Source of the DNA: Thermoplasmata archaeon
GTDB lineage: Archaea > Thermoplasmatota > Thermoplasmata > Lutacidiplasmatales > UBA184
DNA: 64,000 nucleotides
Direction of reading: 5' to 3'
NCBI GenBank assembly: GCA_027314915.1
Contig: DAHUZZ010000005.1
Coordinates: 46,486-110,485 of the forward strand
Shown here: positions 1 through 8,853 of the stretch, piece after piece
How the letters are laid out: every line of letters starts with the position of its first letter
How positions within the stretch are numbered: position 1 is the stretch's first letter
The notes under the pieces: model-generated
Databases searched by the model: none
Told to the model about the DNA's origin: nothing
Seen by the model: the letters and a program-made list of their open reading frames with translations, nothing else
Translations under genes and position numbers: made by a program

Positions 1-1998
1 AACGGGTACGCCTTCCTGGTCCCGCTCCTCTACGTCCTCTCCTTCGTCATCGTCGGGCTCTTCGGCCACCGGTTGCCCCGCGCCGAGCACGGCGGATGGG
101 TCGCGGTCGTCCTCGCCGGTCTGGCGATGGTCGTCGGCGTGCTCATCGCCGTCGGCGAGATGGTGAACCCGAACACCTGGACCGACACGCAGTACGTCTG
201 GCTCCACACCGTCGGGAACGGGACCGGCACCTTCCCGCACGGCCTCGAGCTCATCATGGGGACGCTCGTCGACCCGATCTCCGCCCTGATGCTCATCGTC
301 GTCACGGTGGTGGGCTTCCTCGTCCTGCTCTACTCCATCGGGTACATGCACCAGGACCGGGGGCTGGCCCGATACTACGCCGAGCTCTCGCTGTTCCTCA
401 CGGCGATGACCGGCCTGGTCCTGGCCGACAACCTGCTCCAGTTCTTCCTCTTCTGGGAGCTGGTCGGCGTCTGCTCCTACTTCCTCATCGGCTTCTACTA
501 CGAACGGCCGAGCGCGGCGAGCGCCGCGAAGGAGGCGTTCATCGTCACCCGCGTCGGGGACATCATGTTCCTCCTCGGGGTGTTCATCTACTTCTACGTC
601 TTCGCCCTCGTCGGCCCGAACGGTGGGTGGGCCGCGAACGGTTTCGCGTTCGCTCTCGGTGGGCATCCGTTCTTGAACGCCCCCGGCGGGTACGGGGTCA
701 GCCTGCTCTTCCTGAACGCGCACTCGACGATCCTCACCGTCGCCGGGATCATGATCCTGGGCGGCGCCGCCGGGAAGAGCGCCCAGTTCCCGCTCCACGT
801 CTGGCTGCCGGACGCCATGGAGGGCCCCACGACCGTGAGCGCCCTCATCCACGCCGCCACGATGGTCGCCGCGGGCGTCTACCTGCTCGCCGTCACGAGC
901 ATCTTCATCGGCTTCACCCCGACCGACTCGCTCGCCATCGTGGCCATCGGGGGGTTCACGACCTTCTTCGCGGCGACGATGGCGGTGGTCCAGCCGGACA
1001 TCAAGCGGGTCATCGCCTATTCGACGATCTCGCAGCTCGGCTACATGGTGCTCGCCGTCGGCGCCGGCTTCGCGATGGTGGGGCTCTACCACCTGTTCAC
1101 GCACGCGTTCTTCAAGGCGCTCCTGTTCCTCGCCGCCGGCGCGGTGATCCACGCGGTGGGCAGCCAGGACCTGTTCAAGATGGGCGGGCTCGGCAAGTCG
1201 ATGCGGTTCACCTCGATCGCCTTCCTGATCGGCGCGCTCTCCCTCTCGGGCATCCCGCCCTTCGCCGGTTTCTGGAGCAAGGACGATGTCCTGAGCCAGG
1301 TGTACGGGACCCTCGGCACGCACCCGGCGTACTGGCCCTTCTTCCTCCTCGCGCTGGCGGCCGTCTTCCTGACGGCCTACTACATCTTCCGGGCCTGGTT
1401 CCTCGCGTTCTCCGGCGACCATCCCCGGGACCCGAACCTCCCGCACGCCCACGACCCGCCCTGGACGATGCGGGTCCCGCTCCTCGTCCTCTCCGGCTTC
1501 GCGATCGTCGCCGGCGTGCTGCCGTACCTCCCCGCGTTCGGCAAGCTCTTCGACCTCGGGGCCGACGTGCCCCCGCCGCCGTTCGGGTTCTCCGACGCCC
1601 TCGTGAGCGTCGTCTCCTTCGGCCTCGCCCTCGCCGGGTTCCTGACCGCCTACGTCCTCTGGTCGAACGGCCGGGTGTACGCCCTCCCCGAGCGCTCGCC
1701 CGCCCAGCCGGTGCGCCAGCTCCTGCTCCACCGGTACTACTTCAAGGCCGGGTTCGACGCCCTCGGGCTGCGGGGCATCTACCTTCTCTCCCGGATCGCG
1801 GACTGGGTCGACCAGTACGTCATCGACGGCACGATCCGGGGGCTCGAGCGGGCCTTCGGGGGCCTTTCGGGACGCGCCCGGCGGATGCAGAGCGGGATGG
1901 TGCTCGACTACGCGACGTTCGTCGTCGGCGGGCTCCTCGCGCTGCTCCTCTTCGTCCTGATCGTGGGCCCCTACGTGCTCCACCTGTGGGGGGGATGA
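1..1998 (+). CDS. nuoL: NADH-quinone oxidoreductase subunit L (5' end cut by window)
   Basis: Antiporter-like membrane subunit of respiratory complex I, carrying proton translocation in the distal membrane arm. The frame is open from base 1, and the first codons already encode a hydrophobic helix followed by GLFGHRLPR, as near the NuoL N-terminus. Only a few residues are therefore missing, and the internal TTG at 73 is not the start. The family signature around GKSAQFPLHVWLPDAMEGPT (Lys at window codon 259) and about 16 membrane segments are visible. It ends at TGA 1996-1998, 4 bases before nuoM. Seen: hydrophobic profile and signature. Known: family role in proton pumping. The electron donor module lies outside the window. 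Confidence 0.96.
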   Translation, partial: NGYAFLVPLLYVLSFVIVGLFGHRLPRAEHGGWVAVVLAGLAMVVGVLIAVGEMVNPNTWTDTQYVWLHTVGNGTGTFPHGLELIMGTLVDPISALMLIVVTVVGFLVLLYSIGYMHQDRGLARYYAELSLFLTAMTGLVLADNLLQFFLFWELVGVCSYFLIGFYYERPSAASAAKEAFIVTRVGDIMFLLGVFIYFYVFALVGPNGGWAANGFAFALGGHPFLNAPGGYGVSLLFLNAHSTILTVAGIMILGGAAGKSAQFPLHVWLPDAMEGPTTVSALIHAATMVAAGVYLLAVTSIFIGFTPTDSLAIVAIGGFTTFFAATMAVVQPDIKRVIAYSTISQLGYMVLAVGAGFAMVGLYHLFTHAFFKALLFLAAGAVIHAVGSQDLFKMGGLGKSMRFTSIAFLIGALSLSGIPPFAGFWSKDDVLSQVYGTLGTHPAYWPFFLLALAAVFLTAYYIFRAWFLAFSGDHPRDPNLPHAHDPPWTMRVPLLVLSGFAIVAGVLPYLPAFGKLFDLGADVPPPPFGFSDALVSVVSFGLALAGFLTAYVLWSNGRVYALPERSPAQPVRQLLLHRYYFKAGFDALGLRGIYLLSRIADWVDQYVIDGTIRGLERAFGGLSGRARRMQSGMVLDYATFVVGGLLALLLFVLIVGPYVLHLWGG

Positions 1999-2002
1999 GA
2001 CG

Positions 2003-3478
2003 ATGGTGATGATCGGGATCCTCTCCTTCGCCCTCATCACCCTCGTCGCGGGGACGCTCGCGACGTTCGTCGCGGGGCGGTACGCGCGCTACGTCGCGCT
2101 CGGGGTGAGCCTGCTCTTCCTCTTCGAGGTCGTCTACATGCTGCAGGCGTTCAGCTGGCCGCTCTTCGGGGCGAACGGCGCGCCGCAGTACGCCTTCTAC
2201 GAGACGGCGCCCTGGGTCAGCCTCTCGTGGCTCAAGATCAACTACGCCGTCGGCGTCGACGGCGTGAGCCTGCCGTTCGTGCTCCTGACCGCGATCCTCC
2301 AGATCGCGACGGTCGTCTACACCTTCGAGGAGAAGAAGAACCCGGCCGCCTGGTTCGGGCTGCTCCTCCTCACCTGCCTCGGCAGCTTCGGGGTCTTCGT
2401 CTCGCTCGACATCCTCCAGTTCTTCCTCTTCTGGGAGGCCGTCCTCATCCCGATGTTCTTCATGATCGGCTACTGGGGCGGCGTCCGCCGCCGGTATGCC
2501 GCGCTGAAGTTCTTCATCTACACCCACGTCGCGAGCGTCGTGATGCTGGTCTCGCTCTTCGCCCTCGCCTTCTACTCCCACGCCCCCAGCTTCGACTTCG
2601 TCGACCTCTACGCGCCGGCCCGATCGCTCGCCACCGTCACGCAGGTGTTCATCTTCCTGGGGCTCTTCTTCGGCTTCGGCGTCAAGTTCCCGATCGTCCC
2701 CTTCCACACCTGGCTGCCGGACGCGCACGTGGAGGCGCCGACCGGCGGCTCGGTCCTCCTTGCCGGGCTCCTCCTCAAGCTCGGGGGCTACGGGCTCATC
2801 CGGTGGGGGCTCGAGCTCCAGCCCCAGGGGCTCGAGCACCTCTCCCCGCTGCTCTACGCGATCGCGTTCGCCTCCATCATCTGGGGCGCCTTCCTCTCGC
2901 TCTCCCAGCGCGACCTGAAACGGCTGGTCGCCTACTCGTCGATCAACCACATGGGCATCGTGCTGCTCGCGATCGCGGTCTACTCCAACCTGGGCATCCT
3001 GGCGGCGGTGCTGCTCATGTTCGCCCACGGCATCGTGAGCGCCCTCCTCTTCATGGTGGCCGGCAGCGTCCACCACACCTTCGGCAGCCGGGACATCGTC
3101 ACGGTGAACGGCATCACGCCGAAGACGCCGGTCCTCTCCACCATGACGATGGTGGGCGCGCTCGCCTCGCTGGGGCTGCCGGCGCTCATCAGCTTCCCGG
3201 CGGAGTTCACCGCGTTCCTCGCGACGTGGGACCGGATCGGCTACTGGGTGCTGGTGCCGCTCATCATGCTCGTCGTGACCGCGGGCTTCTACCTGTGGAT
3301 GATGCAGCGGATGCTCTTCGGTCCGATGCGCGGCGTGCCGGAGGACGCCCACGACCTCCCGCCGTACGAGGCGATCGCCATGGGGCTCCTGGTGGCGCTC
3401 ATCGTGCTGTACGGGATCCTCCCCTCGCTGCTCACGAACATCATCATCCAGTCGCCGACGGCCTACGGGCTGCCCTAG
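2003..3478 (+). CDS. nuoM: NADH-quinone oxidoreductase subunit M
   Basis: Second antiporter-like proton-pumping subunit of complex I, 491 residues and about 14 membrane helices. The key charged residues are present: Glu near 145 in FFLFWEAVLIPMFF, and Lys near 228 in GVKFPIVPFHTWLPDAHVEA, the classic NuoM signature. The ATG at 2003 lies 4 bases after nuoL; a second in-frame ATG at 2009 is also possible. The stop is 7 bases before nuoN, so L, M and N are one transcription unit. Nothing in the sequence suggests truncation. Confidence 0.96.
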   Translation: MVMIGILSFALITLVAGTLATFVAGRYARYVALGVSLLFLFEVVYMLQAFSWPLFGANGAPQYAFYETAPWVSLSWLKINYAVGVDGVSLPFVLLTAILQIATVVYTFEEKKNPAAWFGLLLLTCLGSFGVFVSLDILQFFLFWEAVLIPMFFMIGYWGGVRRRYAALKFFIYTHVASVVMLVSLFALAFYSHAPSFDFVDLYAPARSLATVTQVFIFLGLFFGFGVKFPIVPFHTWLPDAHVEAPTGGSVLLAGLLLKLGGYGLIRWGLELQPQGLEHLSPLLYAIAFASIIWGAFLSLSQRDLKRLVAYSSINHMGIVLLAIAVYSNLGILAAVLLMFAHGIVSALLFMVAGSVHHTFGSRDIVTVNGITPKTPVLSTMTMVGALASLGLPALISFPAEFTAFLATWDRIGYWVLVPLIMLVVTAGFYLWMMQRMLFGPMRGVPEDAHDLPPYEAIAMGLLVALIVLYGILPSLLTNIIIQSPTAYGLP

Positions 3479-3485
3479 AGGGTCG

Positions 3486-5024
3486 ATGAGCTACACGGTG
3501 GTCCTCGAAGAGTTCCTCCCGGCCCTCCTGCTCCTCGGCGGCGCGCTCCTCGTCTTCCTCGCCGACGTCGTCCGCGTCCGCCGCCTCGAGGTGTTCGGCG
3601 GCATCGCCGTCGCGGCGATCGTGGGGACGCTCGGGTCCGTGCTCGCCGACCTCGGCACCCCCTACCTCGAGGCGTTCCGGACGATCCCCGCCTCCGTCGT
3701 GGACGCCCCGATCGCGCCGGGCGACCTCTTCGCGTTCACGAGCCTGGGGCTCATCTTCCAGGGCATCTTCCTCCTCGCCGCCCTGCTGGTCGCCCTGGCC
3801 TCGCTCTCGCGCCCCTCCCACGAGCGCGGGGCGGCGGTGTTCTACGGCCTCCTCCTCCTGGCGACGCTCGGGATGATGTTCGTCGCGGTCGCGGCGGACC
3901 TCATCTTCCTGCTCCTCGCGCTCGAGATCACGGCGATCTCGAGCTACCTGCTCGTCGGCTACACGCGGCGGGACCCGCGGCCGCTCGAGGCGTCGATGAA
4001 GTTCTACATCATCGGCGCCCTGTCGGCCGCCCTCTCCTTCTTCGGGGCCTCGCTGATCTACGGCGCCTACGGCTCGACGAGCCTCCTCGTGGTCGGGCAC
4101 ACCTACCCCGCCGGCGCGGACGGTCCGCTCGCGCTCGCCGGCTTCGCCTTCCTGCTCGTCGGGCTGGGCTTCGAGGTGACCTTGGTGCCGTTCCACATGT
4201 GGGCGGTGGACGTGTACGATGGGGCGCCCCACGACGTCTCCGCCTTCCTGGCGGGGGGGACGAAGAAGGCGGGGCTCTTCGCGTTCTTCCTGGTCTTCCT
4301 CACGCCCGTCGTGATCGGCGCGGGGGCGCAACTCTCGGGCTCGCTCGAGCTCCTCCTCGCGATCCTGGCGGTCGCGACCATGACGGTCGGGAACGTCGCC
4401 GCGCTGATGCAGGACCAGATGAAGCGGCTGCTCGCCTACTCCTCGATCTCGCAGGCCGGCTACATGCTCCTCGGCGTCGCCATCGGCACCGCCCCGGCGA
4501 TCGAGGGCGCCACCTTCCAGATCTTCGCCCATGTCGTCCTCAAGGCGGGCGCCTTCCTCGTCGTGGGGGCGGTGGCGGCGATGGGCGTGGGGCCCTTCGT
4601 GCGGGACTACCGGGGGCTCGGGCACCGGCGCCCGGTCCTCTCGGTCGCCTTCGCGCTGATGCTGCTCGGGCTCGCCGGCATCCCCCTCACCATCGGCTTC
4701 TTCTCGAAGTTCGTGCTCTTCTCCGCGGCGGTCGAGGCGGGCGGCCTCTTCGTCTGGCTCGCGGTGGCGGGGGTGCTCAACAGTGCGCTCTCCGTCTTCT
4801 ACTACGCCCGCATCCTCCGGGTGATGTACATGGAGCCCGCCGAGGGGACCGACCCCGCCACCGGGACCGACGGCCCGCTCCTCCCGCTCGGGGGCCTCGG
4901 CTACGGCCGGGCGAGCGCGATCGCGCTCTGCGCCGTCGTCATCGTCCTCTTCGGGATCGACCCCGCGCCGCTCCTGACCGCCTTCCAGTCCGGCGCGTCG
5001 CACTTCCTCGCGCTCGGGGTCTAG
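3486..5024 (+). CDS. nuoN: NADH-quinone oxidoreductase subunit N
   Basis: Third antiporter-like subunit of complex I, 512 residues, about 14 membrane helices. The conserved Glu in LALEITAISSYLL, the TKKAG lysines and the FFSKFVLF lysine are present. The helix before VPFHMWAVDVYDGAP reads GFEVTLVPFH, with Glu at residue 230 where the E. coli protein has the functional Lys (GMKLSLVPFH). This is a charge reversal at a position known to matter for pumping. The gene follows nuoM by 7 bases and is followed after 3 bases by a lipid gene, so quinone-dependent respiration and isoprenoid genes share a cluster. Confidence 0.95.
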   Translation: MSYTVVLEEFLPALLLLGGALLVFLADVVRVRRLEVFGGIAVAAIVGTLGSVLADLGTPYLEAFRTIPASVVDAPIAPGDLFAFTSLGLIFQGIFLLAALLVALASLSRPSHERGAAVFYGLLLLATLGMMFVAVAADLIFLLLALEITAISSYLLVGYTRRDPRPLEASMKFYIIGALSAALSFFGASLIYGAYGSTSLLVVGHTYPAGADGPLALAGFAFLLVGLGFEVTLVPFHMWAVDVYDGAPHDVSAFLAGGTKKAGLFAFFLVFLTPVVIGAGAQLSGSLELLLAILAVATMTVGNVAALMQDQMKRLLAYSSISQAGYMLLGVAIGTAPAIEGATFQIFAHVVLKAGAFLVVGAVAAMGVGPFVRDYRGLGHRRPVLSVAFALMLLGLAGIPLTIGFFSKFVLFSAAVEAGGLFVWLAVAGVLNSALSVFYYARILRVMYMEPAEGTDPATGTDGPLLPLGGLGYGRASAIALCAVVIVLFGIDPAPLLTAFQSGASHFLALGV

Positions 5025-5027
5025 GGT

Positions 5028-6140
5028 GTGGAGCGGTACGACGTCGTCGTCGTCGGGGCGGGGCCGGGCGGGAGCACCGCGGCCCGGTTCGCCGCCCAAG
5101 GGGGCGCGCGCACGCTGCTGCTCGACCAGCGCGTCGAGCTCGGCCAGCCGGTCCAGTGCGGCGAGTTCCTCCCGACGCCCGCGGAGCTCGCCGACCTCTT
5201 CCCGCACCCCGAGATCCCCCAGCTGATCCGGGAGGCGTTCGTGATCCCGCCGGAGACGGTGCTCCGGGCGACCCACGAGATGGTCTGCGTCGCCCCCTCC
5301 GGCCGGCGGTACCGGTTCCCCCTCGAGGGGTTCGCGGTGTCGCGCCGTGCCTTCGACAAGCGGCTCGCGCTCGCCGCCGAGGGCGAGGGGGCCGAGCTCC
5401 GGTTCCCCTGCGGGGTGACGGGCGTGAAGGACGGCCGGGTGCGGCTCGCGAACGGGGGCGAGGTCGAGGGGCAGGTGGTGATCGGCGCCGACGGTCCGCT
5501 CTCCACGGTCGCCCGCGGCGCGGGCTTCGCGCCGACCCGGGAGATGTACCGGATGATCACGGGCACCTCCCTCGGGGAGTTCCCGGACGCCATCGAGCTC
5601 TACTTCGGCCACCACACCCCCGGCGGCTACGGCTGGATGATCCCCAAGGCGACCGACGCGAACGTGGGGCTCGGGGTCACCCGGCTCCCGCCCGGGGAGG
5701 ACCTGGGCAGCCTCCTCGACCGCTTCCTGACCGCCTGGGGGCTCCCCCGGGCGACCGACCGGACCCGCTGGTGGGTGCCCATCGGGCCCCCCCCGGAGTC
5801 CGCCCGCGCCGGCCGGGCGCTCTTCGTCGGGGACGCGGCCAACCTCGTGATGGCCACGAACGGCGGGGGGATCCCGACCGCGATCCTCTCCGGGCGGGAC
5901 GCGGGGGTGGCCGCCGCCGGGCACTGCCGGACGGGGGCTCCGCTCGCGGAATACGACCGCCTCTGGAGGTCCCACCTCTACGAACCGCTCCTCCGGGCCT
6001 GGAGAATCAAGCGGCTGGGCGACCGGATCGTGGAAAGGGACCGGTGGCTGTCCATAGGAATGGCCTATATTGGCACGAAGGGTCTCGACTCGATGATGCG
6101 GCTGCGCTGGCCAGCGCGGCTGGTGTGGAGGGATTCATGA
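5028..6140 (+). CDS. Geranylgeranyl reductase family flavoprotein
   Basis: FAD-dependent reductase of the geranylgeranyl reductase family, 370 residues, which saturates isoprenoid chains of archaeol lipids or of menaquinone side chains. The N-terminus has the Rossmann dinucleotide fold (VVVGAGPGGS, residues 8-17), and the second FAD motif is seen at RALFVGDAANLVMATNGGGI. The start is GTG 5028, placed 3 bases after the nuoN stop and directly before the FAD motif. Its stop overlaps the start of the prenyl diphosphate synthase. Complex I on one side and prenyl chain synthesis on the other leave open whether membrane lipid or quinone is the main substrate. Confidence 0.9.
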   Translation: MERYDVVVVGAGPGGSTAARFAAQGGARTLLLDQRVELGQPVQCGEFLPTPAELADLFPHPEIPQLIREAFVIPPETVLRATHEMVCVAPSGRRYRFPLEGFAVSRRAFDKRLALAAEGEGAELRFPCGVTGVKDGRVRLANGGEVEGQVVIGADGPLSTVARGAGFAPTREMYRMITGTSLGEFPDAIELYFGHHTPGGYGWMIPKATDANVGLGVTRLPPGEDLGSLLDRFLTAWGLPRATDRTRWWVPIGPPPESARAGRALFVGDAANLVMATNGGGIPTAILSGRDAGVAAAGHCRTGAPLAEYDRLWRSHLYEPLLRAWRIKRLGDRIVERDRWLSIGMAYIGTKGLDSMMRLRWPARLVWRDS

Positions 6141-7195
6141 TGCCGTTCACTCCCGCGTCGGAGTCCGCCGAGCCCTCGCTGGAAGCCCTCGTGAGCCAGA
6201 CGGTCGGGGCCGACTTCCCCGAGGACGTGGGGAGCGTGGTCCCCCAGCTCGCCTCCGACCTCCAGGAGATCGACGCCCGGCTCTTCGAGACGCTCCACAC
6301 CTCCTACCCGCAGCTCGCCGACGCCGCGAACTACGCCTGCCGGGCCGGTGGCAAGCGGGTGCGGCCGCTCCTCATGGCGGCGACCCACCGGGCGCTCGGC
6401 GCCGCCGACACCCGCCCCATCCACGCCCTCGCCGCGGCCTTCCAGCTGATCCACACCGCGACCCTCGTCCACGACGACGTCATCGACCACGCCGAGCTGC
6501 GCCGCGGCCGGCCGTCCGTCCCCCGGGCCTTCGGCCTGCCGGCGGCGATCGTCACGGGCGACTTCCTCTTCGTACGGGCCTTCGAGCTCGCCTCCGAGTA
6601 CCCCCGGTCCGTGATCCTGCGCTGCGGCGAGGCCTGCGCCGACCTCGCCGAGGGCGAGGTCCTCCAGGAGAACGCCCGGTTCGACCTCTCGAGCGGCCGC
6701 GAGCACTACTTCCGGGTCATCGAGCGGAAGACCGCGGCCATCGTCTCCGGCGCGCTCGCCGCCGTGGCCGAGATCGAGGGGGCCTCCAACGAGGTGATCG
6801 AGGACCTCGCCATGTACGGCCGGGCGCTCGGGATCGCCTTCCAGGTGCGCGACGACTACCTGGACGTCTACGGCGACCCCGACCTCCTCGGGAAGCCGCT
6901 GTACTCGGACTACCGGGAGGGCAACCCCACGGTCCTTTCCCTCGAGGCGCACGCCGGGCTCGACGGGATCGCCAAGGCGGAGTTCGAGCGCCTGTTCGCG
7001 CTCCGGCACAAGCAGCCGCGGGACCTCCTCCGGCTCAAGGAGCTCACCGACCGCACCGACGCCCCGAAGCGGACCGTCGACGAGGCGAAGATGTGGGCCG
7101 AGCGGGCCGTCGCGTCGCTGACCGGCGTGCCCGCGGGCCCCTACCACGTCCTCCTCGCCCACCTGGCCCGCGAGGCGGCGGGGCGCAGGTTCTAG
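6137..7195 (+). CDS. Geranylgeranyl/polyprenyl diphosphate synthase
   Basis: Trans-prenyl diphosphate synthase that elongates allylic diphosphates with isopentenyl diphosphate for archaeal lipid chains, 352 residues. Both aspartate-rich magnesium motifs are intact: DDVID at residues 113-117 and DDYLD at 239-243. GGKRVRP, the isopentenyl diphosphate binding motif, precedes them. The start is ATG 6137 or the adjacent ATG 6140; the first overlaps the upstream stop as ATGA. About 45 residues precede the synthase domain, slightly more than usual. Product chain length cannot be read safely from sequence alone. It is the last clear member of the nuo-lipid cluster. Confidence 0.92.
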   Translation: MMPFTPASESAEPSLEALVSQTVGADFPEDVGSVVPQLASDLQEIDARLFETLHTSYPQLADAANYACRAGGKRVRPLLMAATHRALGAADTRPIHALAAAFQLIHTATLVHDDVIDHAELRRGRPSVPRAFGLPAAIVTGDFLFVRAFELASEYPRSVILRCGEACADLAEGEVLQENARFDLSSGREHYFRVIERKTAAIVSGALAAVAEIEGASNEVIEDLAMYGRALGIAFQVRDDYLDVYGDPDLLGKPLYSDYREGNPTVLSLEAHAGLDGIAKAEFERLFALRHKQPRDLLRLKELTDRTDAPKRTVDEAKMWAERAVASLTGVPAGPYHVLLAHLAREAAGRRF

Positions 7196-7276
7196 CGGTG
7201 ACCATCGCCGGCGCCCGCCGGTCGAGCGAAACCTACATGTCGGTCGGGCCGGCCCTTGGGTGACACGGAGGGCAGC

Positions 7277-7756
7277 ATGGCATCGCATCATCCGTCGAGC
7301 CCGGGCGAGGAGGGGGCCCCCGCGCCGGCCGCGGTGACCCGGATCCCGATCCAGCACCTGCCCCGGCCCTACCGGCCGCCGCCGCTGCGGCCCAGCCTGC
7401 CCCTCGGCATCGCGGTGATCTCCATCCTCCTCGCCATCGCGGCCGTCCTCGTGCTCCTCACGGGCGCCTTGATCCTCCTGAGCGCGCTGGCCGGCAGCGC
7501 CCTGATCCCGACGACGCTGCTGATCACCACGACGGTCGACCCCTGGGGAGCGGCGATCCTGATCGTGCTCGGCGGGGTCGTCCTGGCGGTGGCCCGCGCG
7601 CTCTGGGACCTCGAGCGCTGGGCGCTCTACGTCGGCGTCGGAGGCAGCTTCGCGGGCCTGACCTACCTCTTCTTCACGGGCTCCATCACGGTCCTCTTCC
7701 TCCTCCTCCTCGCCCTCTTCGTCTACCTGCTCACCGTCCGGCACCACTTCTACTGA
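7277..7756 (+). CDS. Small polytopic membrane protein of unknown function
   Basis: I do not recognise this 159-residue protein. It has a polar, proline-rich N-terminus of about 40 residues and then four strongly hydrophobic segments, ending with a short basic tail. The chosen ATG at 7277 has GGAG about 7 bases upstream. An in-frame TTG at 7256 would add seven residues without a ribosome site. Its stop overlaps the ATG of the nitrilase gene (TGATG), so the two are probably co-translated. It may anchor or assist the neighbouring hydrolase, but that is only inferred from coupling. Confidence 0.75.
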   Translation: MASHHPSSPGEEGAPAPAAVTRIPIQHLPRPYRPPPLRPSLPLGIAVISILLAIAAVLVLLTGALILLSALAGSALIPTTLLITTTVDPWGAAILIVLGGVVLAVARALWDLERWALYVGVGGSFAGLTYLFFTGSITVLFLLLLALFVYLLTVRHHFY

Positions 7757-8556
7757 TGCGCTTCCTTTTGGGCCAGCTGACCCCGCGGCTCGGGGAGCCG
7801 CTCGAGAACCTGGCCCGGATCGACCGGCTCCTCGCCTCCCGTGCGGTCGGGCTCGCGGTCTTCCCCGAGCTGTTCGTGAGCGGCTACCGCGCGGGGGACC
7901 GGCTCCGCGCCCTCGCCCTTTCCCCCGGGGGGGGTCCGCTGCTCGAGCTCGAGCGGATCGCCGCCGCCCGGAACACCTGGCTCGTGCTGGGCGCCCCCGT
8001 CGCCGTGCCCGACCGCGCGGGCGAGGTCTTCAACGCCGTCCTGCTCATCGGGCCCGACGGGTCGAGCCGCTACCAGGTGAAGCGCTACCTGCCGACGTAC
8101 GGCCCGTTCGAGGAGGGGCGGATCTTCACCCCGGCCGGCCGATCCGACCCCCTGCCGCTCGCGGGCCACCCCGTCGGCCTCGCGATCTGCTACGACGCCT
8201 TCTTCCCGGAGATCTTCCGGGAGCTCGCCCTCAAGGGCTCCGAGCTGTTCCTCGTCGTCTCGGCGTCGCCGGTGACCTCGCGCCGCCTCTTCGAGAAGGT
8301 CCTGCCGGCCCGGGCGGTCGAGAACGGCTGCCCCGTCCTCTACGCGAACCGGACCGGTGTCGAGGACGGGCTCGTCTTCGGCGGCGGGAGCGGGGCGTGG
8401 GACGTCCGGGGGGAGCCGATCGCGCTGGACCGGGTTGCCGTGCCGGACGGGGAGCCCGAGGAGGCGCTCCTCGTGGGCGAGCTCGACCTGGCCGAGGCGG
8501 GCCGGTGGCGCCCCTTCCGGCCCGTGCTGCGCGACGTCACCGCCCACCCGCCCTGA
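7756..8556 (+). CDS. Nitrilase-superfamily carbon-nitrogen hydrolase
   Basis: Predicted amidase or nitrilase-type hydrolase, 266 residues, close to the usual size of the superfamily. The catalytic Glu-Lys-Cys triad is readable: E38 in FPELF, K109 in VKRYLP and C145 in AICYDAFFPE. The following SASP and NRTG segments are also typical of the fold. The substrate cannot be told; small amides, N-carbamoyl compounds or the ammonia-releasing step of a cofactor pathway are all possible. It starts on the overlapped TGATG with the membrane protein gene, suggesting a dicistronic unit. A gap of about 300 bp follows. Confidence 0.88.
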   Translation: MRFLLGQLTPRLGEPLENLARIDRLLASRAVGLAVFPELFVSGYRAGDRLRALALSPGGGPLLELERIAAARNTWLVLGAPVAVPDRAGEVFNAVLLIGPDGSSRYQVKRYLPTYGPFEEGRIFTPAGRSDPLPLAGHPVGLAICYDAFFPEIFRELALKGSELFLVVSASPVTSRRLFEKVLPARAVENGCPVLYANRTGVEDGLVFGGGSGAWDVRGEPIALDRVAVPDGEPEEALLVGELDLAEAGRWRPFRPVLRDVTAHPP

Positions 8557-8821
8557 GGCGGCGCGCCTCCCGAGGAGGGAGGGGCGTTCGGCACCCCGAA
8601 CCACCGGCCCTCGCGCGCGACGCGGTCTCCTACCTCCCGCACCACGACGGCCCGAGGTCGTCGTGCGCGATCCGACCCCCGCGAGGGGGGGGGTTCGGGA
8701 GATGCGGGGCGGCGGCCCGGGGGCGCCCGGTCCTACGGGAACGGCACCGCGCGCCCGCCCGTCGGGATCAACCTCCTCCGGGGGCCCCGGGCTCGCTCGA
8801 GCCCGTGAACAGCAACGTGGT
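8557..8821. other. Non-coding gap before topoisomerase VI
   Basis: No gene or RNA was recognised here. One imperfect hairpin (arms 8639-8648 and 8657-8666, one mismatch) lies in the middle and could act near the end of the upstream transcript. The last bases lead into the TATA box of the topoisomerase operon. Confidence 0.5.
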
Positions 8822-8828
8822 CTTTATG
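8822..8828 (+). promoter_or_regulatory. TATA box of top6B
   Basis: CTTTATG in an otherwise GC-rich stretch, centred about 29 bases before ATG 8854. This predicts a leaderless or nearly leaderless transcript starting at the top6B start codon. Confidence 0.55.
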
Positions 8829-8853
8829 TGGTGCGGAGGGTGGAAATCCGGCG

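Noticed and set aside
73-1998. NuoL starting at TTG 73
   Set aside because: The frame is open to base 1 and the upstream codons encode a helix that belongs to NuoL; the gene is cut by the window edge.
8639-8666. Hairpin after the nitrilase gene as terminator
   Set aside because: It has a mismatch and no T-run; archaeal terminators are T-rich, so the call is not supportable.
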